Source of the DNA: DASCQC01 sp036012865
Lineage (GTDB): Bacteria; Pseudomonadota; Gammaproteobacteria; Comchoanobacterales; Comchoanobacteraceae
DNA length: 58,032 nt
Direction of reading: 5' to 3'
Assembly: GCA_036012865.1 (NCBI GenBank)
Contig: DASCQC010000024.1
Coordinates: forward strand, 1-58,032
The stretch's first letter is position 1, and each line of letters starts with the position of its first letter. The notes beneath the pieces were generated by a model, which saw only the letters and a program-made list of their open reading frames with translations, searched no databases and was not told the origin of the DNA. The position numbers and the translations under genes were made by a program. Shown here piece after piece: positions 25,400 to 33,431 of this stretch.

Positions 25400-26725
25400 A
25401 TGAACAGGTTGCTTACTCCGTTTTTTTGCTTGCTGCTCGCTTTAACTAGCTTAAGTGCTATCGCTTCAGAAGATACCAACAGCGTTGACCAGTCCAATGA
25501 TGAATATTATGAAACTCAACGACTTGCTTCTGTTATCAGCCATATAACTCATTTATACATTCGTGAAGTTTCCTACCGGCAAATGATTAACAATGCCATT
25601 GATGGCCTACTGAAAAATTTGGACCCGCACTCTGCCTTTTTAGACGAAGAGTCACTCACTCAATTAAATTCTCAAACAGATGGTAAATTTACGGGTGTAG
25701 GCATTGAAGTTGTTCGAGAGAATGGATCACTAAGAGTCATTACCCCTCTGGATGAATCTCCCGCTAAAAAAGCCGGGATTCAAGCTGGAGATATCATTAC
25801 TCATGTCGATGGCACATTTATTCATGACATGAAAATGATGGATGCTATTAATTTAATCCGTGGCTTGATAGGGAGCAAAGTTACTTTGTCAATTATTCGT
25901 TCTAATTCAGGCAAACCGATAGATATTACCATTACCCGTGATGAAATTAATGTCTCAAGCTCAAGGTCTGAGATCATTTCAAATGACATTGCTTATATTC
26001 GTATATCTTCTTTTAATGAACCCACTTCTAAAGAGGTTAAATTAGCAACATTAGATGCGCTTAAATCAAAAAAAATAAAAGGCATAGTCCTAGATGTAAG
26101 AAACAACCCTGGAGGCTTATTGAACAGTGCAGTTGAAATCGCAGACCTCTTTCTTGATTCAAAGAAATTGGGTAAAAATAAAAAAATAGTATACACCAAA
26201 GGACGCTATGAAGAAGATGAGTATACTGCATTGGCGACCAATGGAGATATTAGCAAAGGGATACCGCTTGTCGTCCTTATTAACGAAGGGTCTGCATCTG
26301 CTTCAGAAATCTTAGCCATAGCTTTACAAGAACATGATAGAGCTGTGTTAGTAGGACGTAAGTCTTTTGGTAAGGGATCTGTTCAAAGTGTATTCCCGAT
26401 AGATGATAAAACAGCTATTAAACTTACCACATCCTTATATTATTCTCCTAAAGGACACTCCATTCAAGCACAAGGAGTATTGCCGGATATTGGGGTGCCT
26501 TTCGATAAATTTCCTGAAACAGAATCCACCCAAAACAAGGAGTCTACTGGGTTTCTTGAATCTTCATTATCTCAGCATATTAAATCCAGTCAATCTAATG
26601 GTTTTGAACAAGCTTGGAAAAAGTTTAAAACACAAAGAACAACGATGAAGAAAATGGCACATGATGACTATATGTTATATCAAGCTGTATTAGTATTGCG
26701 TGGTATTCAATCGTACCAAGACTAA
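25400..26725 (+). CDS. ctpA: C-terminal processing protease (S41 family)
   Basis: 441 residues: signal peptide (about 1-22), a PDZ domain (about 97-180, GKFTGVGIEV and AGIQAGDIITHVDG), and the S41 catalytic core. Catalytic Ser300 lies in GSASASEI and Lys325 in SFGKGSVQ, spaced 25 apart as in E. coli Tsp. The conserved VRNNPGGLL at about 233-241 is present. It degrades or trims periplasmic proteins from the C-terminus and often tunes peptidoglycan hydrolases. It is followed nine bp later by a small secreted protein gene, likely in the same operon. Confidence 0.95.
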   Translation: MNRLLTPFFCLLLALTSLSAIASEDTNSVDQSNDEYYETQRLASVISHITHLYIREVSYRQMINNAIDGLLKNLDPHSAFLDEESLTQLNSQTDGKFTGVGIEVVRENGSLRVITPLDESPAKKAGIQAGDIITHVDGTFIHDMKMMDAINLIRGLIGSKVTLSIIRSNSGKPIDITITRDEINVSSSRSEIISNDIAYIRISSFNEPTSKEVKLATLDALKSKKIKGIVLDVRNNPGGLLNSAVEIADLFLDSKKLGKNKKIVYTKGRYEEDEYTALATNGDISKGIPLVVLINEGSASASEILAIALQEHDRAVLVGRKSFGKGSVQSVFPIDDKTAIKLTTSLYYSPKGHSIQAQGVLPDIGVPFDKFPETESTQNKESTGFLESSLSQHIKSSQSNGFEQAWKKFKTQRTTMKKMAHDDYMLYQAVLVLRGIQSYQD

Positions 26726-26734
26726 GGAGAAATT

Positions 26735-27238
26735 ATGCGAATTATAGGTCTTATACTTATCACCATAGCCACAAGCTTTGCTTTAAGTGATAATAGTATA
26801 CAGTTTTCAGATTCTGTTATTAATTTGGTTTATTCATTTAACCCCGTCGAGAATGAATCAAAAACTAATGAGATTAAGCCCTATTTTACCCAGGGTGCAT
26901 TAACTGATTTCATGGGGGCATATACAGCATCTAAAGTTGAAGAAAGCGCAATCAAAAATCATTATATCATAACTTCATATCACACCTCACCTACCATACT
27001 CATTGAAACTTCTAATCATTCGTTCAAAACCCTTAGCGAAATTGATGTGTATTACACCAATGATCAGGAGCAAATCAAAATACCCACACAAGTATACATC
27101 AGTGCAAAAAAATCCATCGAGGGTATCAAAGTTATTCAGTTTTACTCGAAGACATCAGGAGAGGTTACCGTTAATAACTCAAAACTCAACAGATATAAGC
27201 AATGCCACGCCAATAAAAATCAACAAAACAAAATATAA
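26735..27238 (+). CDS. small secreted protein, weakly IcmL/DotI-like
   Basis: 167 residues with a signal-peptide-like start (MRIIGLILITIATSFALS). A central stretch (KPYFTQGALTDFMGAYTASK) followed by several beta-strands ending in KIPTQVYIS gives a faint resemblance to the periplasmic domain of type IVB secretion proteins IcmL/DotI (YFT..GW..F...L). No transmembrane anchor is seen beyond the signal. AAGGAG precedes the ATG, and the gene is nine bp behind ctpA, so the two are probably co-translated. It ends one base from the convergent malic enzyme gene. The assignment is tentative. Confidence 0.7.
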   Translation: MRIIGLILITIATSFALSDNSIQFSDSVINLVYSFNPVENESKTNEIKPYFTQGALTDFMGAYTASKVEESAIKNHYIITSYHTSPTILIETSNHSFKTLSEIDVYYTNDQEQIKIPTQVYISAKKSIEGIKVIQFYSKTSGEVTVNNSKLNRYKQCHANKNQQNKI

Positions 27239-27239
27239 T

Positions 27240-28949
27240 CTACAAGTTTTCTACATGTTTTATTGTCGGGTAATCTATATCCCATCTAAATTCTCTTAAT
27301 AGTTTAATGTAATTGTTTTCATTGACATTAGGGTTGTTATTTAAACCGTTTTTCAAGGCAAAAAGACAGATGGATTTTGAAACTTCAAAAGAAACTTTAC
27401 GAGTATGTTCAGTTAACGGAACCAAAAGCCTAGAATCAGGATATTTTTCAAGCGTAAATTCAGAAATGGTTGAACTTGCAACCTTAAAGATTGAATTAGA
27501 AATGCTTGTCAATTTTAAAAATACTGCAGCAAAACCTAAACCTGGAAACGCAAAAATATTATTACATTGGCCTATTTCTACTCTTTTACCATGAATCTCT
27601 ACGGGAGAGAAAGGGCTACCTGTTGCGATGTAGGCTCTGCCTTCACTCCAATGTAGAATATCTTTAGGAGTGGCTTCAATTTTCTCAATGGGATTAGACA
27701 GCGGCAAAATAATAGGGTTTTTATGACTTCTGCTGATAGAGCTAATCACTCGTTCTGAAAAAGCCCCTGCAAAAGCAGAACACCCTATTAAGATCATGGG
27801 CGACAATGTGTCTACCAGCTCTAATAATGGCTTGCCTTGTAAATTTTTCGATTGTTCATCATATCGCTGAAATTCTAGTTGTGATGGCCTAATCTCTTCA
27901 AGACCTTCCACGATTAACCCATTTCTATCAACCAGATAGATTTGATTTTTTGCCTCTTTTTCAGTCACTCCAGATTGAATAAGAAAATCTCTGATATTTC
28001 GGGCAATACCGCATCCGGCATTACCGGCACCAAACACGAGAATTTTAATACTTAGAATTGACTGTATATTTAATCGTTTAATAGCGGTTTCAATGGCAGA
28101 TACAGCGACAATTCCTGTGCCTTGAATGTCATCATTAAACCCGCAAATAGATTCCTTGTAGGCGTCTAAGTGGCGATAGGCCTGTTTCGCTTGAAAATCT
28201 TCCCAATGAAAAAATAAGTTTTGGTACCTTTTCTTCATGGTATATACAATTTCGTCTACAAAAGAATTGTAATTATCTTCGTTAATCCTAGGGTGCCTCC
28301 AACCTAAATACATCGGATTATTAATCAATTGTGAATTATTGGTTCCGACATCTAAATAGATAGCCACAGATCTATAAGGGCTTATCCCCCCACAACATAG
28401 ATATAAATTCAATTTAGATATGCTAATGTCCATGCCTCCGACGCCTTGATCACCTATACCTAACACCCCTCCTCCATCGGTCACAACAATAAGGTCAAGT
28501 TGTTGATACGTTAAATTATCAACAATATCCTGGATCTTATCTCTTTCTTCATAGCAAAAGTAGACTCCTCTTGAATGTCTGAATTGTTGACTGAATTGTA
28601 TTACTGATTGACTGATATGAGGTGTATAGATATAAGGTAAGAGTTCATTAAAATTTTCACTTATCACTCTAAGGTAAAGTATTTCGTTGGTGTTAAGCAG
28701 TGATTTCAAAAAAATAGATTTCTGAAAAGGGTCGTCAAAAAGTTTTAATTGCTCAATAATTCGTAATGTATGCTCGGCTATTGTCTCAATTTTATGCGGG
28801 AGTAATCCTATGAGACATAACTGATCACGTTCATCCTTATTAAAAGCCGAACCTTTGTTTAATTTAGCGTAAGATAAAAGGGATTTACCTGACATAGTTG
28901 TTTCAATTACATGATTGCCTTTATCTTTAAAAAGAAATTTATCGTTCAT
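27240..28949 (-). CDS. maeA: NAD-dependent malic enzyme
   Basis: 569 residues, typical for the large malic enzymes. Signatures: SRGVYFCYEERDKI, then VVTDGGGVLGIGDQGVGG and LYLCCGGISP with a conserved YLDVGTNN, the metal-site FNDDIQGTGIV, the nucleotide loop VFGAGNAGCGIA, and FAFPGLGFAA near the end. It oxidatively decarboxylates malate to pyruvate. The length and motif set fit the NAD type (MaeA/SfcA) rather than MaeB, which carries an extra phosphotransacetylase domain. It overlaps the recombinase gene by 11 bp, as the third gene of relA-recombinase-maeA. Confidence 0.95.
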   Translation of the reverse strand: MNDKFLFKDKGNHVIETTMSGKSLLSYAKLNKGSAFNKDERDQLCLIGLLPHKIETIAEHTLRIIEQLKLFDDPFQKSIFLKSLLNTNEILYLRVISENFNELLPYIYTPHISQSVIQFSQQFRHSRGVYFCYEERDKIQDIVDNLTYQQLDLIVVTDGGGVLGIGDQGVGGMDISISKLNLYLCCGGISPYRSVAIYLDVGTNNSQLINNPMYLGWRHPRINEDNYNSFVDEIVYTMKKRYQNLFFHWEDFQAKQAYRHLDAYKESICGFNDDIQGTGIVAVSAIETAIKRLNIQSILSIKILVFGAGNAGCGIARNIRDFLIQSGVTEKEAKNQIYLVDRNGLIVEGLEEIRPSQLEFQRYDEQSKNLQGKPLLELVDTLSPMILIGCSAFAGAFSERVISSISRSHKNPIILPLSNPIEKIEATPKDILHWSEGRAYIATGSPFSPVEIHGKRVEIGQCNNIFAFPGLGFAAVFLKLTSISNSIFKVASSTISEFTLEKYPDSRLLVPLTEHTRKVSFEVSKSICLFALKNGLNNNPNVNENNYIKLLREFRWDIDYPTIKHVENL

Positions 28950-30183
28950 TTATATCCTCTGTTTTCAATGATTTTGATTGAGCTGATTGGTATCTATCTT
29001 CATAATCCAGTTCAACATAATCTGATGTTGTACTAATTTTAGAATGACCTGCATCCATCTGTACATGGATTAAGGGCCGATGTTCAACATCATGAGAGAT
29101 TGAGGTATGCCTTAACCAATGTGGAGTTGCGCTCAACAACCTTTCAGCATCTTCTGTTTCTCCTAGAAGCTTAAATTGATCTGCAGCAATCTTAAAGCAC
29201 TCTGTAACAACTTTATGAATCTGTCGAGTACCAATGCCCCCTTGTCCTTTGAGCTTAGGAATCAAGGGATAACTTTCATTATAGACGGGCAAGGGTGTTA
29301 ATCCAATTGATATTCTGTATTCTTCGAAAATAGATAGCAGTGCTTTAGGAATGGCTATTTCTCTTTGTTTATTCCCTTTGCCAATCGTCTGGAACCACCA
29401 GCGTCCTTTATTATCGCATTTAAAATCTGACATCATCGGGCATTGATGCTTGTCGCTTGAGAGCTCAGATATTCTCACACCAAGTAAATAAAACATGGAT
29501 AAAATGAAATAATGTCTCATATATTGAGAATCACTTTTAGCTCTAACTGAGATTTCATCAATAATGAAAGACCATTGTTTAGCAGATAAAATACGAGTAA
29601 CACGTGTTGATTGAAATGAACGAATGAGTTGAGTTTTTTGCCTTAATTGTTGAATGGGATTAATGTTAATGTAATTCTCTTGCATTAGAAATCCAAAATA
29701 TGTACTTAAGGATGCCAACAATGATTTAATTGAATTATTAGTGAATTGAAATGAAGATATGTCTCTATCTTTTGAAATGACGAACGGTCGCCATTTAGGG
29801 TTAGCCGTCATGGCTCCTTGCTTATCCAGGTAGCGAGGTTCCTGTTGATTGCCCACCCATGATGCTGGAGGTTTTTTAATAAAATCTAAGTATTCTGTAA
29901 TAAACTCTCTGTTCACTGCTTGGATGGAAGTTTTTTTAATTCTCCAAACCCATTGTAAAAATCTTTCTACCTCTCGTCGATAAACATTATAAGTGTCTTT
30001 AGAGTGTGTGTAAGATTTTAAGAATAATTTTGAGACCTGATAATCACTTGAAATATTGTCTATCTCTAATTGAAGAAAGTATTCATTGAGGCATTCAGGT
30101 GTTTTGTCGAATTTTAATGAACTAGATTCACCAAATACTGGAATTAGTTCAACGGACGATTTTGATTTATTCCCACGTGGCAT
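28939..30183 (-). CDS. tyrosine recombinase (XerC/D-like integrase family)
   Basis: 414 residues from the ATG at 30183, which has AGGA six bases upstream; the 21-bp longer TTG start is less likely. The catalytic set is complete: Arg237 in LLGVRISELS, His355-X-X-Arg358 in HWLRHT, His380 in DAGHSKIS and Tyr389. An N-terminal SAM-like domain (about 30-170) precedes it. It is longer than XerC or XerD (about 300). It sits between relA and maeA with overlapping ends (17 and 11 bp) and no phage or mobile-element genes nearby, so it may be a resident chromosomal recombinase. Its target site is unknown. Confidence 0.9.
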   Translation of the reverse strand: MPRGNKSKSSVELIPVFGESSSLKFDKTPECLNEYFLQLEIDNISSDYQVSKLFLKSYTHSKDTYNVYRREVERFLQWVWRIKKTSIQAVNREFITEYLDFIKKPPASWVGNQQEPRYLDKQGAMTANPKWRPFVISKDRDISSFQFTNNSIKSLLASLSTYFGFLMQENYININPIQQLRQKTQLIRSFQSTRVTRILSAKQWSFIIDEISVRAKSDSQYMRHYFILSMFYLLGVRISELSSDKHQCPMMSDFKCDNKGRWWFQTIGKGNKQREIAIPKALLSIFEEYRISIGLTPLPVYNESYPLIPKLKGQGGIGTRQIHKVVTECFKIAADQFKLLGETEDAERLLSATPHWLRHTSISHDVEHRPLIHVQMDAGHSKISTTSDYVELDYEDRYQSAQSKSLKTEDINER

Positions 30184-31753
30184 TATAAATCCTGATGATG
30201 TCAATTGTGTTCATATTTGAACATGATTTCTTATGAACCATAAGGCCTCGCTTTCTAGTTATATTAACGACAATAAGATCGCTGATTGACGGCTGACAGC
30301 ATTGGGCTAAATTATAAGCTAAATGATTCAGACCCTGTACAACCAAACTCTCTGAATTTGTTTTTTTATGCACGTTTTTTGAGGCTATTTTGATAGTTTT
30401 ATTTTGTAGGGGTACAGATTTTGCAGCCGCAGGTTGAGTGTGATAAAACCAACGTTGAATACAGCGTATCGCCTTGGATGATTTAACCAGAGCTTTGGAT
30501 TTATTAAGCCAATCCATGCTGGGGGTTACTTGTTTTGACGTAATTATCTTAATGACATCGCCTGTCTGAAGTTGATAGGAGAGAGGTTTGATAGCTCCAT
30601 TAACGATTAAAGATTTAATTGAATGGCCGATATGAGTATGAATGGCATAAGCTGCATCGATTCCTGTTGAGCCTTTGGGCAAAGCAATAACTTCTCCTTT
30701 TGGGGTTAAAACAAACACCTTAGAGGATTGAAATAGACTCTGAATGGATTCTCCTTGTTCAGTGGGTCTCCATTGAAGTAGTTTGGATAACCACTCCCCT
30801 CCTGTTGATTGTGATTCTTTATAAACCCAATGAGCAGCCACACCGTATTCAGCATGTTGGTGCATTGCCTTGGTTCTGACTTGTACCTCAAAGTGGGCGC
30901 CACTGTCGTGTAAAACAGCCGTGTGTATAGACTGATAGCCATTAGGTTTTGGGTTTGTAATATAATCATCATATTCGCCTTGTACGGGTTTGAAGTTTTT
31001 TTGAATCAGAGAGATCAATTCATAACACTGTTCTTCATAGTCAACCAAAAATCTAAACGCAATCTGATCATACACTGAATTGACAAGAATGCTCTTTCTG
31101 TCCATTTTTTGGTAGATACCGTGAAGAGTTTTAGTCCTAGATTGAGGCGAGACCTTAAAGCTTAAATGCTCTTGAATAATGGATTGAAGATCATGATGAA
31201 TGGCTTTTCTTATCTCATCCCTAGAGGCATCCAAAACTTCGACTTGAGATTTTAGAGATTTGAATATTCTGGGCTTTTGAAGACGAAAGGCTTCTTCTTC
31301 AAAACAAGATTTAAAATAGCCCAAACCCAGGTAGTTACATAAAGGCACAAGTAAAAAATGAGACAATGTAATGATGTCGTTTTTGTCGAGGTCATCATTC
31401 TTTTTATTCTTAATTACAGTCAGTTGATAGCATAACCATAATATCCATGCTTGTTTGTTTTGTATAAGCGTGAGTAAAAACGATTTGAAGTGATGCGAAC
31501 CCATAAAGGATTCGGTAAAGTTGATATCTAATACCCATTTATTTAATTGTGAGATATCAGTCAGCAAGGATTCTTCACTACCCTCAACAGAATGATCTAT
31601 ATTATTGATATTTAGATAGAAAACACAAAGAGTAAGGCAGTTTCTTAGGGGGGTTTTTAACCCTTCAGCGTGAATAATCAGTTGCACAAGCTCATCGCGA
31701 AACGAATCCTCCACATAATCACTAATCTTGTATTTCAATAAAACATCATCCAT
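30167..31753 (-). CDS. relA: (p)ppGpp synthetase RelA lacking the C-terminal ACT domain
   Basis: 528 residues from ATG 31753. The N-terminal hydrolase-like domain has lost its HD metal motif. The synthetase domain is intact (SRTKTLHGIYQKMDRK, then EYDDYITNPKPNGYQSIHT and FEVQVRT.AMH). The EYDD string (residues 260-263) is the EXDD form of monofunctional RelA, not the RXKD of SpoT. A TGS domain spans about 346-406. The protein ends after the zinc-finger-like block AQCCQPSISDLIVV, right where the ACT/RRM domain would start (E. coli RelA has 744 residues). It synthesises pppGpp from GTP and ATP during starvation. The promoter places +1 at the start codon (see regulatory entry). Confidence 0.9.
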   Translation of the reverse strand: MDDVLLKYKISDYVEDSFRDELVQLIIHAEGLKTPLRNCLTLCVFYLNINNIDHSVEGSEESLLTDISQLNKWVLDINFTESFMGSHHFKSFLLTLIQNKQAWILWLCYQLTVIKNKKNDDLDKNDIITLSHFLLVPLCNYLGLGYFKSCFEEEAFRLQKPRIFKSLKSQVEVLDASRDEIRKAIHHDLQSIIQEHLSFKVSPQSRTKTLHGIYQKMDRKSILVNSVYDQIAFRFLVDYEEQCYELISLIQKNFKPVQGEYDDYITNPKPNGYQSIHTAVLHDSGAHFEVQVRTKAMHQHAEYGVAAHWVYKESQSTGGEWLSKLLQWRPTEQGESIQSLFQSSKVFVLTPKGEVIALPKGSTGIDAAYAIHTHIGHSIKSLIVNGAIKPLSYQLQTGDVIKIITSKQVTPSMDWLNKSKALVKSSKAIRCIQRWFYHTQPAAAKSVPLQNKTIKIASKNVHKKTNSESLVVQGLNHLAYNLAQCCQPSISDLIVVNITRKRGLMVHKKSCSNMNTIDIIRIYNATWE

Positions 31754-31760
31754 GAATTTT

Positions 31761-31789
31761 ATTATAACAAACAATTTGTTAACTTCCAA
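31761..31789 (-). promoter_or_regulatory. near-consensus sigma-70 promoter of relA, leaderless
   Basis: On the minus strand TTGGAA (31789-31784) and TATAAT (31766-31761) are separated by 17 bases. Seven bases later comes the ATG at 31753, so the expected transcription start coincides with the initiation codon. This also argues that the upstream TTG of the longer frame is really the -35 box. Confidence 0.65.
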
Positions 31790-31910
31790 TCAAATCTTGT
31801 TGATTTATGCTAACTGGATTCTAAATCCCCTCTTAACTGGCCATTATATTATTGACTGACTAAAGATCAATTAACGTTGAAAAAAAGCAATAAAATATTA
31901 AATGAATTGA

Positions 31911-31939
31911 TTGACTTAATATCCTATATTGTGTAGATT
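31911..31939 (+). promoter_or_regulatory. candidate promoter of rpmE
   Basis: TTGACT (31911-31916) and TAGATT (31934-31939) are 17 bases apart; the ribosome binding site CGGAG begins about 10 bases after the -10 box and lies nine bases before the ATG at 31963. Confidence 0.5.
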
Positions 31940-31962
31940 ATGTTCGATTCGGAGAAATAAAT

Positions 31963-32217
31963 ATGAGCGCTAATGCTGAAATCCACCCTAAACTGTTTAC
32001 TGTTGAGACCAAATGCACAGGTTGTGGTAATAAAATGACCCTATCAAGTCCTCTTGAGGAAAGCTCTCTATGCGTTGAAACCTGTCATAAATGCCACCCA
32101 GCTTATACGGGAGAGAAACGGGCATTACAGGCCGGTGCTGTTGAAAAATTCAATCAGAAATATGCAGGGTTTTACGCCAGTAAAAAGCAATCCAGTGACA
32201 AGGCCAAACAATCATAA
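31963..32217 (+). CDS. rpmE: 50S ribosomal protein L31
   Basis: 84 residues. HPK at the start and the zinc-ligand pairs CTGC (Cys18, Cys21) and CHKC (Cys41, Cys44), then HPAYTG and the ending VEKFNQKY, are all classical L31, here the Cys-containing zinc form. The C-terminal tail after residue 70 is a lysine/serine extension. It is a component of the large subunit at the intersubunit bridge. CGGAG sits nine bases before the ATG. It is divergent from relA, whose promoter lies 120 bp away. Confidence 0.97.
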   Translation: MSANAEIHPKLFTVETKCTGCGNKMTLSSPLEESSLCVETCHKCHPAYTGEKRALQAGAVEKFNQKYAGFYASKKQSSDKAKQS

Positions 32218-32474
32218 TCAGTTAATTAGATTATCTGAAACCATACTGGATAAGTCTTACGTATTTTACTCAAATTTTTAAGGCTGAGGCTTTGTCATAA
32301 GTTAAATACTTGCGGATGGGTCCAACAATACATACCAACTCAACTCTAATCACAGCAGCTACGCTTGTTCGGCGCATGTCGTCAATGAATACCTGAGCTC
32401 CCAATACCCTATTACCAAGCTCTATGACGAGCTAGCGGCATTCTTAAAAGGCATTCACTTTCATTTTTATTGCA

Positions 32475-33431
32475 TTACAATTGATGCTGTAATACAGACT
32501 TAAGCTCTTCTAAATTCTTTGTTACACTTAAGCTTTGCCTCCATTTCCTAGCACCAACTTCACTTTTAAATATATTTTGTAAGGGCAATGTAACCCTCTG
32601 CCAACGATGATTGCTTACTTGAAAATCAAGGTTGTCTAGGTATTGAAGCACAAGATCTTTTCTAGAGAGAGTCGGCTGATCATAATAGGCGTTGATTGCC
32701 AAAGCGGCAGTATAGGGTTGATTACAAAACCATCGACCCATCATGACACCATCAAATTGATCGATGCAACGATTAAATATATCCTGATTATTAATCCCCC
32801 CATTAAGATGAAAGTTAAGGTCAGGGAACAGTTTCTTGATTTCATGAACCCTGTTGTAATTCAACGGTGGAATAGACCTGTTTTGTTTAGGATTAATACC
32901 ACGTAGAAAAGCTTTTCTAGCATGAATATAATAATCACCTTGCGTATAGCTCTGTGTACAATCAACGAAGTCTTCTAAGAAGCTCAAACTATCCTGATCA
33001 TCAACACCTATTCGACACTTGACCGAGATAGGAAGGCTGACAGAGTCTCGCATTGCCTGTAAGCATTTCGCTACTTGTTTAGGTTTTAACATAAGGCTTG
33101 CACCAATATCGGCTTGCATAACCTTATGACTCGGACAACCGACATTTAGATTAATGCCTGTATAACCCAATGATTCAATAATTTTGGCAGCTTTACTTAA
33201 GGCAACAGGATCTCCTCCACCCACCTGAAAGATCACATTATCTTTTAATAAGTTACGATGATAGTCATGGACCTTACCATAAATTAACGCATGAGCCGTT
33301 ACCATTTCAGTAAACAAAACCACCCTAGGAGATAGCAAACGAACCATTAAACGAAAGCAATGGTTAGTATAGCCCATCATAGGTGCCAAGCTGATCTGTG
33401 TATGTGTATTATTCTGCTGTTTTAACATCAT
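32475..33431 (-). CDS. dusA: tRNA-dihydrouridine synthase A
   Basis: 318 residues. The FMN-binding start SLAPMMGYTN, the catalytic Cys99 in NVGCPS, and the DusA-specific segments SVKCRIGVDDQDS, HARKAFLRG and IPPLNYNRV followed by LNGGI identify DusA (reduces U20/U20a in the tRNA D-loop). It overlaps the 3' end of recJ by 23 bp, so the two are co-transcribed. Two ATG codons lie at the start (33431, 33428); either may be used. The 3' end is followed by 257 bp without a gene before rpmE. Confidence 0.95.
   Translation of the reverse strand: MMLKQQNNTHTQISLAPMMGYTNHCFRLMVRLLSPRVVLFTEMVTAHALIYGKVHDYHRNLLKDNVIFQVGGGDPVALSKAAKIIESLGYTGINLNVGCPSHKVMQADIGASLMLKPKQVAKCLQAMRDSVSLPISVKCRIGVDDQDSLSFLEDFVDCTQSYTQGDYYIHARKAFLRGINPKQNRSIPPLNYNRVHEIKKLFPDLNFHLNGGINNQDIFNRCIDQFDGVMMGRWFCNQPYTAALAINAYYDQPTLSRKDLVLQYLDNLDFQVSNHRWQRVTLPLQNIFKSEVGARKWRQSLSVTKNLEELKSVLQHQL

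Noticed and set aside
28939..30183. Tyrosine recombinase as evidence of a prophage or integron
   Set aside because: Neighbours are relA and maeA in overlapping arrangement; no phage genes, attC sites or integron cassettes are visible.
31754..31789. TTG start extending RelA by 12 residues
   Set aside because: The TTG lies in the -35 hexamer of a near-consensus promoter, so it would not be transcribed.
32306..32503. Open frame of 65 codons between rpmE and dusA
   Set aside because: No start codon or ribosome binding site, and it overlaps the 3' end of dusA. The translation (with LADGSNNTYQL) looks faintly protein-like, so a gene remnant cannot be excluded, but evidence is too thin.
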